Position numbers and translations under genes: made by a program. DNA of 13,385 nt from Gammaproteobacteria bacterium (lineage in GTDB: Bacteria > Pseudomonadota > Gammaproteobacteria > S144-34): the NCBI GenBank assembly GCA_015494165.1, contig WGBS01000144.1, positions 1 to 13,385 of the forward strand, in the 5' to 3' direction. Positions 5,425 to 12,835 of this stretch are shown piece after piece. The notes beneath the pieces are model-generated. The model saw only the letters and a program-made list of their open reading frames with translations, was not told the DNA's origin and ran no database searches. Position 1 is the first letter of the stretch. Each line of letters starts with the position of its first letter.

Positions 5425-7356
5425 TTACATTTCCGTCCGGCGTCGGGAGCGTGGGAGGTGGCCGGCGCGCAGGCCGTTGGCGACGGCGGCGAGCTCCGAG
5501 GCCTCGTGCACGAGCACGGCGAGGGCGACGCTGATGCGCCCGAGCACGCCCAGCGGGATGAGCACGGCCAGCACGGCGAGCGCGAAGACGATGTTCTGCA
5601 GGCTCACGCGCCGCGCCTGGCGGCCGAGCTCCAGGGCCTCGGCGACCTTGAGCAGGTCGTCGGCCATGAGGGCGACGTCGGCGGCCTCGATGGCGGCGTC
5701 CGTGCCCGCCGCGCCCATGGCGATGCCGCAGGTGGCCGCCGCCAGCGCCGGGGCGTCGTTGATGCCGTCGCCCACCATGATGACGGCGCCGTGGCGCGCC
5801 TCCAGCGCGCGCACGGCCTCCACCTTGTCCTCGGGGCGCAGGCCGGCGCGCACCTCGTCGATGCCCACGGCCGCGGCCACGCGCGCGGCCACCTGGGGGT
5901 TGTCGCCCGTGAGCATGACACAGCGCACCCCGAGCGCGTGCAGCCGCCGCACGGCCTCCGGCGCCTCCTCGCGGACGCGGTCCGCGAGGGCGATCAGCGC
6001 CGCGGCGCGCCCTTCCGCGTCGGCCAGCACCACGACCGTGTGGCCCTCGGCGGCCAACGCCTCGCAGCGCGCGGCGGCCTCGCCCGCGAGGGCCAAGCCG
6101 TCCGCGCCCGGGCTCAGGACGCGCCACGTGCGCCCGTCCACGCGGCCCTCGACGCCCGCGCCCACCAGCGCCCGGAAGCCCTCGGCGGGCGGCGCCTCGA
6201 TCCCGCGCGCGCGGGCGTGGCGCACGATGGCCCGCGCCAGCGGGTGCTCCGAGCGCGCCTCGAGCGAGGCGGCGAGGCGCAGGGCCTCCTCGGCGGCGAG
6301 ATCCGCCCCGAGCGGCTCGACCGCCGTCACCTCGGGCCGCCCGTGGGTGAGGGTGCCCGTCTTGTCGAAGGCCACCACCCGGATCAGCGCCAGATGCTCG
6401 AGATGGGCGCCGCCCTTGATCAGGATGCCGCGGCGGCCGGCGGCGCCGATGCCGGCGGACATGGCGATGGGGAGCGAGATCACGAGGGCACAAGGCGCGG
6501 CGGCGACCAGCAGCACCACGGCGCGGTAGGCCCATTGCGTCCAGTCCCAGCCGAGCGGCAGGGGCAGGATCAGGAAGGCCGCCGCGGTCGCCAGCACCGC
6601 CGGGCTGTAGCGCCGCCCGAAGCGCTCCATCCACTCCTGGGCACGGCCCTTGCGCTCCTGGGCGCTCTCGACGAGGTGGATGATCTTGCTGAGCGTGTTG
6701 TCCGCGAAGGCGGCCGTCGCCTCGACGACGAGGGCGCCGGTGCGGTTGATGCTGGCGGCGAAGACCTTGTCGCCCGGGCCCTTCTCCACCGGCACCGACT
6801 CGCCGGTGACGGGCGACTCGTCGAGCGCGGCGTGGCCTTCGACGATGACGCCGTCGGTGGGGAGCGCCTCGCCGGGACGCACCACGAAGCGCTCGCCGGG
6901 GCGCAGGGTCTCGGCCGGGACCAGCGCTTCGCGGCCGTCGCGCAGCACGCGCGCCTGCTTCGGGGCGAGGTCGAGGAGGGCGCGGATGGCGCGCCGGGTG
7001 CGGGCGAAGGTGAGCTCCTCGACGCCCTCGGCGATGCCGTAGAGCACCACCAGCGCCGCGGCCTCGTCCCACAGGCCGAGGGCGCCGGCCCCGCCCGTGG
7101 CCGCGAGCATGAGGATCTCGATGCTCACGACGCGCTCGCGCGCGAGCCCCTCGAGCCCTTCGCGCGCCCAGTGCCAGGCGCCGACCGGGATGGCGACGAG
7201 GTAGGCGGCGGTCTCGATGGCGGGCGCGAGCAGGCCGGCGCGGCCCAGCACGAAGGCGGCGGCCGCGACCACGCCCGCGATCAGCGCGTTACGCAGCGGG
7301 GGGAAGCCCCACCACGGCCCCTCGTAACCGTGCTCGTCGGTGCAGCCGCAGCTCAT
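5425..7356 (-). CDS. P1B-type heavy-metal ATPase with atypical APC/HEASE motifs
   Basis: 643 residues, an inner-membrane ATP-driven metal exporter. Catalytic parts are intact: TGES (184-187), phosphorylated DKTGT (331-335), SEHP (369-372), MLTGDN (481-486) and GDGIND (529-534). Eight membrane segments fit residues 21-42, 45-63, 77-94, 95-115, 251-270, 275-303, 583-604 and 606-630. There is no full N-terminal HMA domain, only a short MSCGC head whose two cysteines could bind metal. The transport-site motif in helix 6 is A287-P-C289, not the CPC of copper or zinc/cadmium pumps, nearest to the SPC of P1B-4 pumps. Helix 8 carries H617-E-A-S-E621 where P1B-4 pumps have HEGxT. Surrounding sequence (ALVISLPIAMSAGI, GRRGILIKGG) resembles the ZntA/CadA branch. 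The metal is therefore uncertain. It is divergent from the toxin-antitoxin pair and may be co-transcribed with the downstream Crp/Fnr and oxidase genes. The ribosome site before the ATG is weak. Confidence 0.92.
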   Translation of the reverse strand: MSCGCTDEHGYEGPWWGFPPLRNALIAGVVAAAAFVLGRAGLLAPAIETAAYLVAIPVGAWHWAREGLEGLARERVVSIEILMLAATGGAGALGLWDEAAALVVLYGIAEGVEELTFARTRRAIRALLDLAPKQARVLRDGREALVPAETLRPGERFVVRPGEALPTDGVIVEGHAALDESPVTGESVPVEKGPGDKVFAASINRTGALVVEATAAFADNTLSKIIHLVESAQERKGRAQEWMERFGRRYSPAVLATAAAFLILPLPLGWDWTQWAYRAVVLLVAAAPCALVISLPIAMSAGIGAAGRRGILIKGGAHLEHLALIRVVAFDKTGTLTHGRPEVTAVEPLGADLAAEEALRLAASLEARSEHPLARAIVRHARARGIEAPPAEGFRALVGAGVEGRVDGRTWRVLSPGADGLALAGEAAARCEALAAEGHTVVVLADAEGRAAALIALADRVREEAPEAVRRLHALGVRCVMLTGDNPQVAARVAAAVGIDEVRAGLRPEDKVEAVRALEARHGAVIMVGDGINDAPALAAATCGIAMGAAGTDAAIEAADVALMADDLLKVAEALELGRQARRVSLQNIVFALAVLAVLIPLGVLGRISVALAVLVHEASELAAVANGLRAGHLPRSRRRTEM

Positions 7357-7411
7357 CGGCGGGGTTCCGGTTCCAGCGCTCGGGTGGCAGGTATCCAGCA
7401 GCAGCCAGCCA

Positions 7412-7440
7412 TTGAAATCCTTACAAGTCTATCGTACAAT
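7412..7440 (+). promoter_or_regulatory. Sigma70-type promoter of the toxin-antitoxin operon
   Basis: TTGAAA (7412-7417) and TACAAT (7435-7440) are separated by 17 bases, each hexamer close to consensus, in an AT-rich island within GC-rich DNA. Transcription should start near 7447, giving a leader of about 27 nt before the antitoxin ATG at 7474, with GAGG (7463-7466) as ribosome site. No equally good minus-strand promoter for the ATPase was found in the 117-bp gap 7357-7473. Confidence 0.8.
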
Positions 7441-7448
7441 AGACATGT
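7423..7448. promoter_or_regulatory. 26-bp dyad operator over the -10 box
   Basis: ACA-A-GTCTAT-C-GTAC-A-ATAGAC-A-TGT is a palindrome in which 11 of 13 base pairs match (mismatches at 7426/7445 and 7433/7438). It covers the -10 hexamer and the expected start point. This is where an autorepressing antitoxin or toxin-antitoxin complex would bind. The assignment to the neighbouring antitoxin is inference from position. Confidence 0.7.
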
Positions 7449-7473
7449 GCAAATCTGGGTGTGAGGTACGGGC

Positions 7474-7707
7474 ATGGGCGACGTCCAGGCGAGCGAGCTG
7501 CGGCAGCGCCTGCGGGAGATCCTGGAGCGCGTGGAGGCGGGCGAGCGCGTGCGCATCCGCCGCCGCGGTCGCGTGGTGGCGGAGCTGGTCCCGGCGGGCG
7601 AGTCGCAGCCCCGCTGGAAGCGGCCGCCGGATGCGACCGTCACCCTGCCGCCCGGGCCCGGCATCGCCGACATCGTCGTCGAGGGGCGGGAGACGGCGGG
7701 CCGTTGA
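7474..7707 (+). CDS. vapB: Phd/YefM-type antitoxin
   Basis: 77 residues. The N-terminal half (about 3-40) matches the prevent-host-death fold: VQASELRQRLREILERVEAG, then RVRIRRRGRVVAELVP, the strand-helix-strand DNA-binding part that normally dimerises on its own operator. The C-terminal half (41-77) is Pro/Gly-rich and probably disordered, as in antitoxins that fold on the toxin. The stop codon overlaps the toxin start by 4 nt (TTGA), the usual coupling for such pairs. It is expected to neutralise the PIN toxin and to repress from the dyad at 7423-7448. The vapB symbol is used only for the partner of a VapC toxin; structurally it is Phd-like rather than AbrB-like. Confidence 0.87.
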   Translation: MGDVQASELRQRLREILERVEAGERVRIRRRGRVVAELVPAGESQPRWKRPPDATVTLPPGPGIADIVVEGRETAGR

Positions 7708-8135
7708 GGCTGTTCCTGGACACCTCCGCCCTCCTCAAGCGTTATGTGCGCGAGCGCGGCTCCGAGGTGGTGGACGGCGCGCTCGGGCGTGCCGATGCGG
7801 TGGGCGTGAGCGTGCTGGCCTGGCCCGAAGCGGTGTCGGCGCTCGTTCGGCTCCGGCGCGAGGGAAGGCTGGAGGAGGAGGCCGGCGGGCGGCTCAAGGC
7901 CGCCCTCGCCAGGGACCTGGACGCGATGGACGTCTGCGACCTCACGCCCTGGATCCTCGATCGCGCGGTGGCGTGCCTGGAGCGGCATCGGCTGCGGACG
8001 CTCGATGCCCTGCACCTTGCCTGTGCCCTGGTGTGGCGGGCCGACGTGCTCCTCTCCGCCGACCGCAGGCAGCTTGCGGCGGCGGAGGAGGAGGGGCTCG
8101 CGACCCTGGATGCCGCCGGCGGAGGCCACGGCTGA
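7704..8135 (+). CDS. vapC: VapC-type PIN-domain ribonuclease toxin
   Basis: 143 residues from a TTG start overlapping the antitoxin stop; this start places the conserved LFLDTSALLKRY at the very N-terminus as in other VapC proteins. The four acidic residues of the PIN active site are visible: D6 (LDTSALLK), E42 (WPEAVSAL), D101 (TLDALHLACA) and D120 (LLSADRRQL). It should be a Mg-dependent endoribonuclease that stops translation when free of antitoxin; the RNA target cannot be predicted. The length is normal for the family and no frameshift is visible, so the toxin looks intact. It converges on the PII-like gene, with only 8 nt between their stop codons and no terminator between them, so read-through would make antisense RNA to the efflux operon tail. 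Confidence 0.93.
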   Translation: MRLFLDTSALLKRYVRERGSEVVDGALGRADAVGVSVLAWPEAVSALVRLRREGRLEEEAGGRLKAALARDLDAMDVCDLTPWILDRAVACLERHRLRTLDALHLACALVWRADVLLSADRRQLAAAEEEGLATLDAAGGGHG

Positions 8136-8143
8136 GCCCGCGT

Positions 8144-8467
8144 TCATTCGCCGTCGCCGTCGATGGGGTGGGCGGCGGCGACGTCGTAGACGTAGATCCA
8201 GCCGGCCGGGTGCTGGCCCGTGCGCGCGTTCTCGCGGATGAGGCGCACGGCCTCCTCGACGCGCCCGTCCTCGCACACCAGCTCGAGCTTGACCTCGGCG
8301 GTGACGCGCTCGCCGAGCTCGGTCGAGTAACGCGCCTCGCGCGGGTCGAGGGCGCGCAGCATGCCGAGGACGTCCACCACCGAGAGGTCGCCGAAGCCCG
8401 CGTCGCGCAGGGCGTGGATGACGTCGGCGATGCGGTTGCGGTGCACGAAGGCCTTGATCTCTTTCAT
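8144..8467 (-). CDS. PII-like signalling protein, PII-NG type
   Basis: 107 residues with the ferredoxin-like PII layout: MKEIKAFVHRNRIADVIHAL (1-20), strand VVDVLGML, a T-loop (about 37-57), VKLELV (59-64) and ARTGQHPAGWIYVYDV (81-96). Compared with GlnB/GlnK, the uridylylated Tyr51 position is Leu51 in ungapped alignment (a tyrosine lies at 47). The TGKIGDGKIFV loop is TGQHPAGWIYV, losing Lys90, and the C-terminal Arg101/Arg103 that hold ATP are replaced by a His-Pro-Ile-Asp-Gly tail. It is therefore unlikely to be a classical nitrogen sensor. It matches my recollection of the PII-NG group, small PII relatives next to metal-efflux RND genes. It follows the RND pump gene by 69 nt as the last operon gene. 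It may sense metal or tune the pump; this is inference. Upstream CGGAG serves as a moderate ribosome site. Confidence 0.82.
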   Translation of the reverse strand: MKEIKAFVHRNRIADVIHALRDAGFGDLSVVDVLGMLRALDPREARYSTELGERVTAEVKLELVCEDGRVEEAVRLIRENARTGQHPAGWIYVYDVAAAHPIDGDGE

Positions 8468-8536
8468 GTCGGGACTCCGGTCAATCCGCTGCGTGCCTCG
8501 ACCCGCTGTGGTCTCGTACCATCTCCGCCCGGTGCC

Positions 8537-11500
8537 TCAGCGCTCGCGCCGCCCCTCGATCCACTCGTAGATCACGGGGAGGATCACCAGCGTGAGCAGC
8601 GTCGAGGTGAGCAGGCCCCCGACCACCACGGAGGCGAGCGGGCGCTGGGTCTCGGCCCCCACCCCGGTCGAGAGCAGCATGGGGATGAGGCCGAGGATGG
8701 CCACGCTCGCCGTCATCAGCACCGGCCGCAGCCTGAGCGCGGCGCCGCGCCGCACGGCCTCGGGCACGCTCAGGCCCCGCCCGCGCAGCTCGTTGATGAA
8801 GGAGATCAGCACGATGCCGTTGAGCATGGCGACGCCGAAGACGGCGATGAAGCCGATGGCCGAGGGCACCGACAGATACTGCCCCGAGATCCACAGGCTG
8901 AACAGCCCCCCGATGGTGGCGAAGGGCACGTTGGCGATGATGAGCGTCGCCCACTTGACCGAGTTGAAGGCGGTGTAGAGCAGCACGAAGATGAAGAAGA
9001 TCGTGATCGGCACGATGATGGACAGCCGCTTGAGGGCGCGCTGCTGGTTCTCGAAGGCGCCGCCCCACTCGATCCAGTAGCCGGGCGGCAGCTCCACCTC
9101 CTTCTCGATCAGGGCGCTCGCCTCGCGCACGAAGCCGTCCACGTCGCGCCCGCGCACGTCCATCTGGATCACGGCGTAGCGCTGGAGCTGCTCGCGGCGC
9201 ACGAAGGAGTAGCCCTCGGCGACCGTGACCTCGGCCACGTCGCCGAGACGCACGATGCCGCCGTCGGGCGTGCGCAGGGGGATGGCGGCGATGGCCGCCG
9301 GCGAGCGCCGCGCCTCGTCCGGCAGGCGCACGGTGATGTCGAAGCGGCGCACGCCGTCGATGAGCGTGGAGACCGGCTCGTTGCCGATGCCGGCGCGCAC
9401 CACGGCGAGCACGTCGTCGGCGTTGAGGCCGTAACGGGCGAGGCGCTCGCGGTCGACCTGCACCCGCACCTGCGGCTTGCCCACGTTGGCCTCGAGCGAG
9501 AGGTCGGCCACGCCCGGCACGCGCGCGATCACGGACTTGATCTCGCGCGAGAGGCGGTCGAGCTCGCCGAGCTCGGGGCCGTAGATCTTCAGCGCCAGCG
9601 TGGCGCGCACGCCCGAGATCAGCTCCTCCACGCGCATCTGGATCGGCTGGGTGAAGGCGATCACCGCGGTGGGCACCACCTCCTCGATGCGCTCGCGCAT
9701 GGCGTCGGCCAGCGCCTCGATGGAGCGCGTCCACCGGGACTTGTCGGTGAGCCCGGTGTAGATCTCCATGTAGTTGACGTCCGCGGTCTCGCCCTTCTCG
9801 GCGCGGCCGATCATGGCGATGGTGGTGGTGACCTCCGGGAACTCGTTGAGCGCCTTCTCGATGCGCTTGGAGATCTCGATGGACTCGGCCAGCGAGGTGG
9901 AGGGGATGGAGGTCACGCGCCACATGATGGCGCCTTCCTGGAGCTGGGGCATGAACTCCTTGCCGAGAAAGGGGAAGAGCGCGAGGCTCGCCGCGAGCAG
10001 GGCGAGCGCCGCGCCCACCACGGCGCGCTTGTGCCCCAGCGCCCAGTCGAGCGCCGGCAGGTAGAGGCGCTTGACGGCGCGCACGAGCCGGGTGTCGCGC
10101 TCGGCGCGCGGGCGCAGCACGAGGGCGGCCAGCACCGGGATCAGCGTCAGGGTCAGGATGAGCGAGCCCGCCATGGCGAAGCTGATGTTGAACGCCATGG
10201 GCTTGAAGAGCTTGCCCTCCAGCCCCTCGAGGCTGAACAGCGGCAGGAAGACGACGATGATGATGAGGATGGCGAAGGCGACGGGGTTGGCGACCTCGCG
10301 GGCGGCGTCCAGCACCGCCCGCGTGCGGTCCACCGGCCCCTCGCCGCGGCGCTCGGCCATGATGCGGAAGGCGTTCTCCACCATGACCACGGCGCCGTCC
10401 ACCATCATGCCGATGCCGATGGCCAGCCCCGCGAGCGACATGAGGTTGGCCGACAGCCCCCAGCGCTCCATGAAGATGAAGGCGATCAGCATGGCCAGCG
10501 GCAGGGCGGCGATGACCACCAGCGCCGAGCGCAGCTCGCCGAGGAACAGGAAGAGGATGATGGCTACCAGGATGGAGCCCTCGATGAGGGCGCGCTCGGC
10601 GGTGGAGACGGCCTTCTCCACGAGCTCGGTGCGCTCGTAGACGGGCTCGATGCGCACGCCCTCGGGCAGGGCCTTGCGCGCGGTCTCGAACTTCTCCTTG
10701 ACGGCGTCGACCACGTTCTTGGCGTTGGTGCCGATGCGCGACAGCGCCATGCCCAGCACCACCTCGCGGCCGTCGCGCGTGACCGCGCCGAAGCGCAGCG
10801 CCGGGGCCTCGCGGATCTCGGCGACGTCGCGCAGGTACACCGGCGTGCCCTCGTCCGAGACCTTGACGACGATGCGGCCGATGTCGGCGGCGTCGCGCAC
10901 CAGGCCGAGGCCGCGCACCAGGTACTGCTCGCGGCCGACGTCGATGTACTGGCCGCCCACCTGGCGGTTGTTGGCCTCGACCGCCTCCATGATCTCGCCG
11001 AAGGTGAGCCCGTGGCCGATGAGCTTCAGGGGGTCGACCACCACCTGGAACTGCCGCTCCTGCCCGCCCCAGGAGAGCACGTCGTCGACGCCCGGGGCGG
11101 TGCGCAGGATGAGGCGCACCTGCCAGTCCTGCAGGGTGCGCAGGTCCATGTCGGTGATCGCCTCGCGCAGCTTCTCGTCGGCGCGCTCGACGGTGTACCA
11201 GAAGACCTGCCCGAGGCCCGAGCTGTTGGGGCCCATCTCCGGGGAGCCGTAGCCCTCGGGGATGCGGTCGCGCACCTCGGACAGGCGCTCCATCACCAGC
11301 CGGCGCGCGAAATAGATGTCCATGTCGTCCTCGAAGTAGACCGAGACGTAGGACAGCCCGAAGAGCGAGACCGAGCGGATCTGCCGGACCTTGGGCAGGC
11401 CCGCCATCGCCGACTCGATGGGGAAGGTGAGGAGCTGCTCGACGTCCTCGGCCGCGAGCCCCGGCGACTCGGTGTAGATGTTGACCTGCACCGGGGTGAC

Positions 11501-11623
11501 GTCCGGGAAGGCGTCGATGGGGACGGTCTCGACCGCGCGCCAGCCGAGGAAGGCCACGGCGGCGAAGGCGACCAGCACCAGGAACTTGTAGCGGAGGGAG
11601 ACCTCCACGAGCTTGGTGAGCAT
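8537..11623 (-). CDS. Heavy-metal efflux RND pump (CusA/CzcA family)
   Basis: 1028 residues, the normal length for an HME-RND proton-driven trimeric pump of the inner membrane. The start ATG at 11623 has GGAGGAA upstream and follows the fusion-protein stop by 18 nt. Helix 1 is at residues 13-30, followed by a large periplasmic domain to about 335, helices 2-6 (345-500), helix 7 (532-553), a second periplasmic domain (554-860) and helices 8-12. Helix 4 reads A401-I-G-I-G-M-M-V-D409-G-A-V-V-M-V-E416-N: proton-relay Asp and Glu are present, but the LDFG Asp of zinc/cobalt pumps is Ala, as in CusA. In the porter domain, however, only one CusA methionine seems kept (M619 for M623; R569 for M573; E667 near M672), and VEELISGVRA follows the CzcA pattern. 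The metal is therefore undecided; the AIG/DGA/VEN pattern is closest to the unassigned HME5 class as I recall it. Confidence 0.95.
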   Translation of the reverse strand: MLTKLVEVSLRYKFLVLVAFAAVAFLGWRAVETVPIDAFPDVTPVQVNIYTESPGLAAEDVEQLLTFPIESAMAGLPKVRQIRSVSLFGLSYVSVYFEDDMDIYFARRLVMERLSEVRDRIPEGYGSPEMGPNSSGLGQVFWYTVERADEKLREAITDMDLRTLQDWQVRLILRTAPGVDDVLSWGGQERQFQVVVDPLKLIGHGLTFGEIMEAVEANNRQVGGQYIDVGREQYLVRGLGLVRDAADIGRIVVKVSDEGTPVYLRDVAEIREAPALRFGAVTRDGREVVLGMALSRIGTNAKNVVDAVKEKFETARKALPEGVRIEPVYERTELVEKAVSTAERALIEGSILVAIILFLFLGELRSALVVIAALPLAMLIAFIFMERWGLSANLMSLAGLAIGIGMMVDGAVVMVENAFRIMAERRGEGPVDRTRAVLDAAREVANPVAFAILIIIVVFLPLFSLEGLEGKLFKPMAFNISFAMAGSLILTLTLIPVLAALVLRPRAERDTRLVRAVKRLYLPALDWALGHKRAVVGAALALLAASLALFPFLGKEFMPQLQEGAIMWRVTSIPSTSLAESIEISKRIEKALNEFPEVTTTIAMIGRAEKGETADVNYMEIYTGLTDKSRWTRSIEALADAMRERIEEVVPTAVIAFTQPIQMRVEELISGVRATLALKIYGPELGELDRLSREIKSVIARVPGVADLSLEANVGKPQVRVQVDRERLARYGLNADDVLAVVRAGIGNEPVSTLIDGVRRFDITVRLPDEARRSPAAIAAIPLRTPDGGIVRLGDVAEVTVAEGYSFVRREQLQRYAVIQMDVRGRDVDGFVREASALIEKEVELPPGYWIEWGGAFENQQRALKRLSIIVPITIFFIFVLLYTAFNSVKWATLIIANVPFATIGGLFSLWISGQYLSVPSAIGFIAVFGVAMLNGIVLISFINELRGRGLSVPEAVRRGAALRLRPVLMTASVAILGLIPMLLSTGVGAETQRPLASVVVGGLLTSTLLTLVILPVIYEWIEGRRER

Positions 11624-11641
11624 GGCGTCTTCCTCCGGCGC

Positions 11642-12811
11642 TCAGTGGCCGTGGCCCTCGCCGAGCTGGGACTTGAGCATCAGGGCCTTCAGGTAGTAGG
11701 CGCCGGCGGCGACGACCTCCTCGCCAGGACGCAGGCCCTCGCGGATCTCGGTCCAGCCGCCCGCGCTGCGCCCGGTGCGCACGGGGCGCGGGGCGAAGCG
11801 CCAGCGCCCGTCGGCCTCGCGCGCCTCGAGCACGAACACCGCCGGACCGCCCTGCAGGAGCAGCACCGCCGCCTCGGGCACGGCGAGCACGGGCTCGGTC
11901 TCGCCGACGCGCAGGCGCGCCTCGACCAGCTCGCCCGGGTGCAGGCGGTCGTCCGGGTTGGGCACGCGGATGCGCACCGCGCGCGTGCGGCTCTGCTCGG
12001 AGAGGCGGTGGTGGACCTGCACCACCTCGCCCTCGACCTCGGTGCCGTCGGCGGCGCGCACGCGCGCCTTCTGCCCCGGGCGCACGCGCGCGGCGTCCTC
12101 GGGGGCGAGCTGGGCCTCGACCCACATGACGGACTCGTCGGCGACCTCCAGCAGCACGCGCCCGGGGTCGACCACCTCGCCGAGGACGAAGTCGTCGCGC
12201 GTCACCCGTCCGCCGACGAGGGCCACGAGGTCGAAGCGCCCGTCGGCGCGGCGGGCGTCGCCCGAGCGCAGCAGCGCCTGCACCTGCGCCTCGGTCATGC
12301 CGTAGGCGAGCACCTTGGCGTGGGCGAGCTGGCGCGCCACCTGCGCGGCGATCCAGCGCTTCTCCGAGACCACCTTGCGCCCGAGGCGCCGCACCCGCCG
12401 CCACTCGCGGTCGGCCTCGAGCAGGGCGGCCTGGGCCTCGGCCATGGCCACGCTCGAGAGGCTCACCAGCGGCTGGCCCCGGCGCACCAGGTCGCCGAGC
12501 CGCGCGTGGCGCGCCACCACCTGCGCCTGGATGCGCGGGGTGATCTGCGCGCTGCGGTAGAGGTCGTGGCGCACCTCGCCCGGGGCGGCGAGCTCGCGCG
12601 CCAGCGCCCGCCGTGCCGCGGGGGCGACGCGGATGCCGGCACGCGCGCGCGCCTCGGCGTCCAGGGCGAGGCCGCCGCCCTCCTCCTCGTGCGCCTCGCC
12701 TTCCGGATGGGCCTCCTCCCCGGCGGCGCCGTGCCCGCCCCCGGCCGGCAGGACGGGCGGGAGCAGGAGCAGGGCGAGGAGGGGCAGCAGATGGATCAGC
12801 CGCTGAAGCAT
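11642..12811 (-). CDS. RND periplasmic membrane fusion protein (CusB/CzcB family)
   Basis: 389 residues. It begins with a hydrophobic signal (MLQRLIHLLPLLALLLLPPV) lacking a lipobox cysteine, then a His/Glu-rich segment (24-46, with His27, 35 and 41), and ends GEGHGH. The body has the adaptor order: beta-barrel and lipoyl halves (about 85-125 and 195-215), a helical hairpin of roughly 60 residues (126-190), then a barrel (DESVMWVEAQL, GQKARVRA) and the membrane-proximal domain. It bridges the pump and the outer-membrane channel. The His-rich N-terminus resembles CzcB and lacks the methionines of CusB, favouring divalent metal, at odds with the CusA-like helix 4 of the pump. It is 24 nt downstream of the outer-membrane factor stop. 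The ribosome site is a weak ACGGAG. Confidence 0.93.
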   Translation of the reverse strand: MLQRLIHLLPLLALLLLPPVLPAGGGHGAAGEEAHPEGEAHEEEGGGLALDAEARARAGIRVAPAARRALARELAAPGEVRHDLYRSAQITPRIQAQVVARHARLGDLVRRGQPLVSLSSVAMAEAQAALLEADREWRRVRRLGRKVVSEKRWIAAQVARQLAHAKVLAYGMTEAQVQALLRSGDARRADGRFDLVALVGGRVTRDDFVLGEVVDPGRVLLEVADESVMWVEAQLAPEDAARVRPGQKARVRAADGTEVEGEVVQVHHRLSEQSRTRAVRIRVPNPDDRLHPGELVEARLRVGETEPVLAVPEAAVLLLQGGPAVFVLEAREADGRWRFAPRPVRTGRSAGGWTEIREGLRPGEEVVAAGAYYLKALMLKSQLGEGHGH

Positions 12812-12835
12812 CGCTCGGTCTCCGTCTTTGCGTGT

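Noticed and set aside
5415..5428. GTGACC-CA-GGTTAC imperfect palindrome as a possible operator
   Set aside because: It overlaps the ATPase stop codon, is only 14 bp with one mismatch, and has no promoter beside it; likely chance.
5458..7464. 668-codon plus-strand open frame opposite the ATPase
   Set aside because: Antisense low-complexity shadow with no domain; the minus frame has every P-type ATPase motif.
7357..7473. A sigma70 promoter for the ATPase on the minus strand
   Set aside because: Candidate hexamers (TTGTAC, TTGCAC, TACGAT) could not be paired at 16-18 bp; nothing convincing enough to list.
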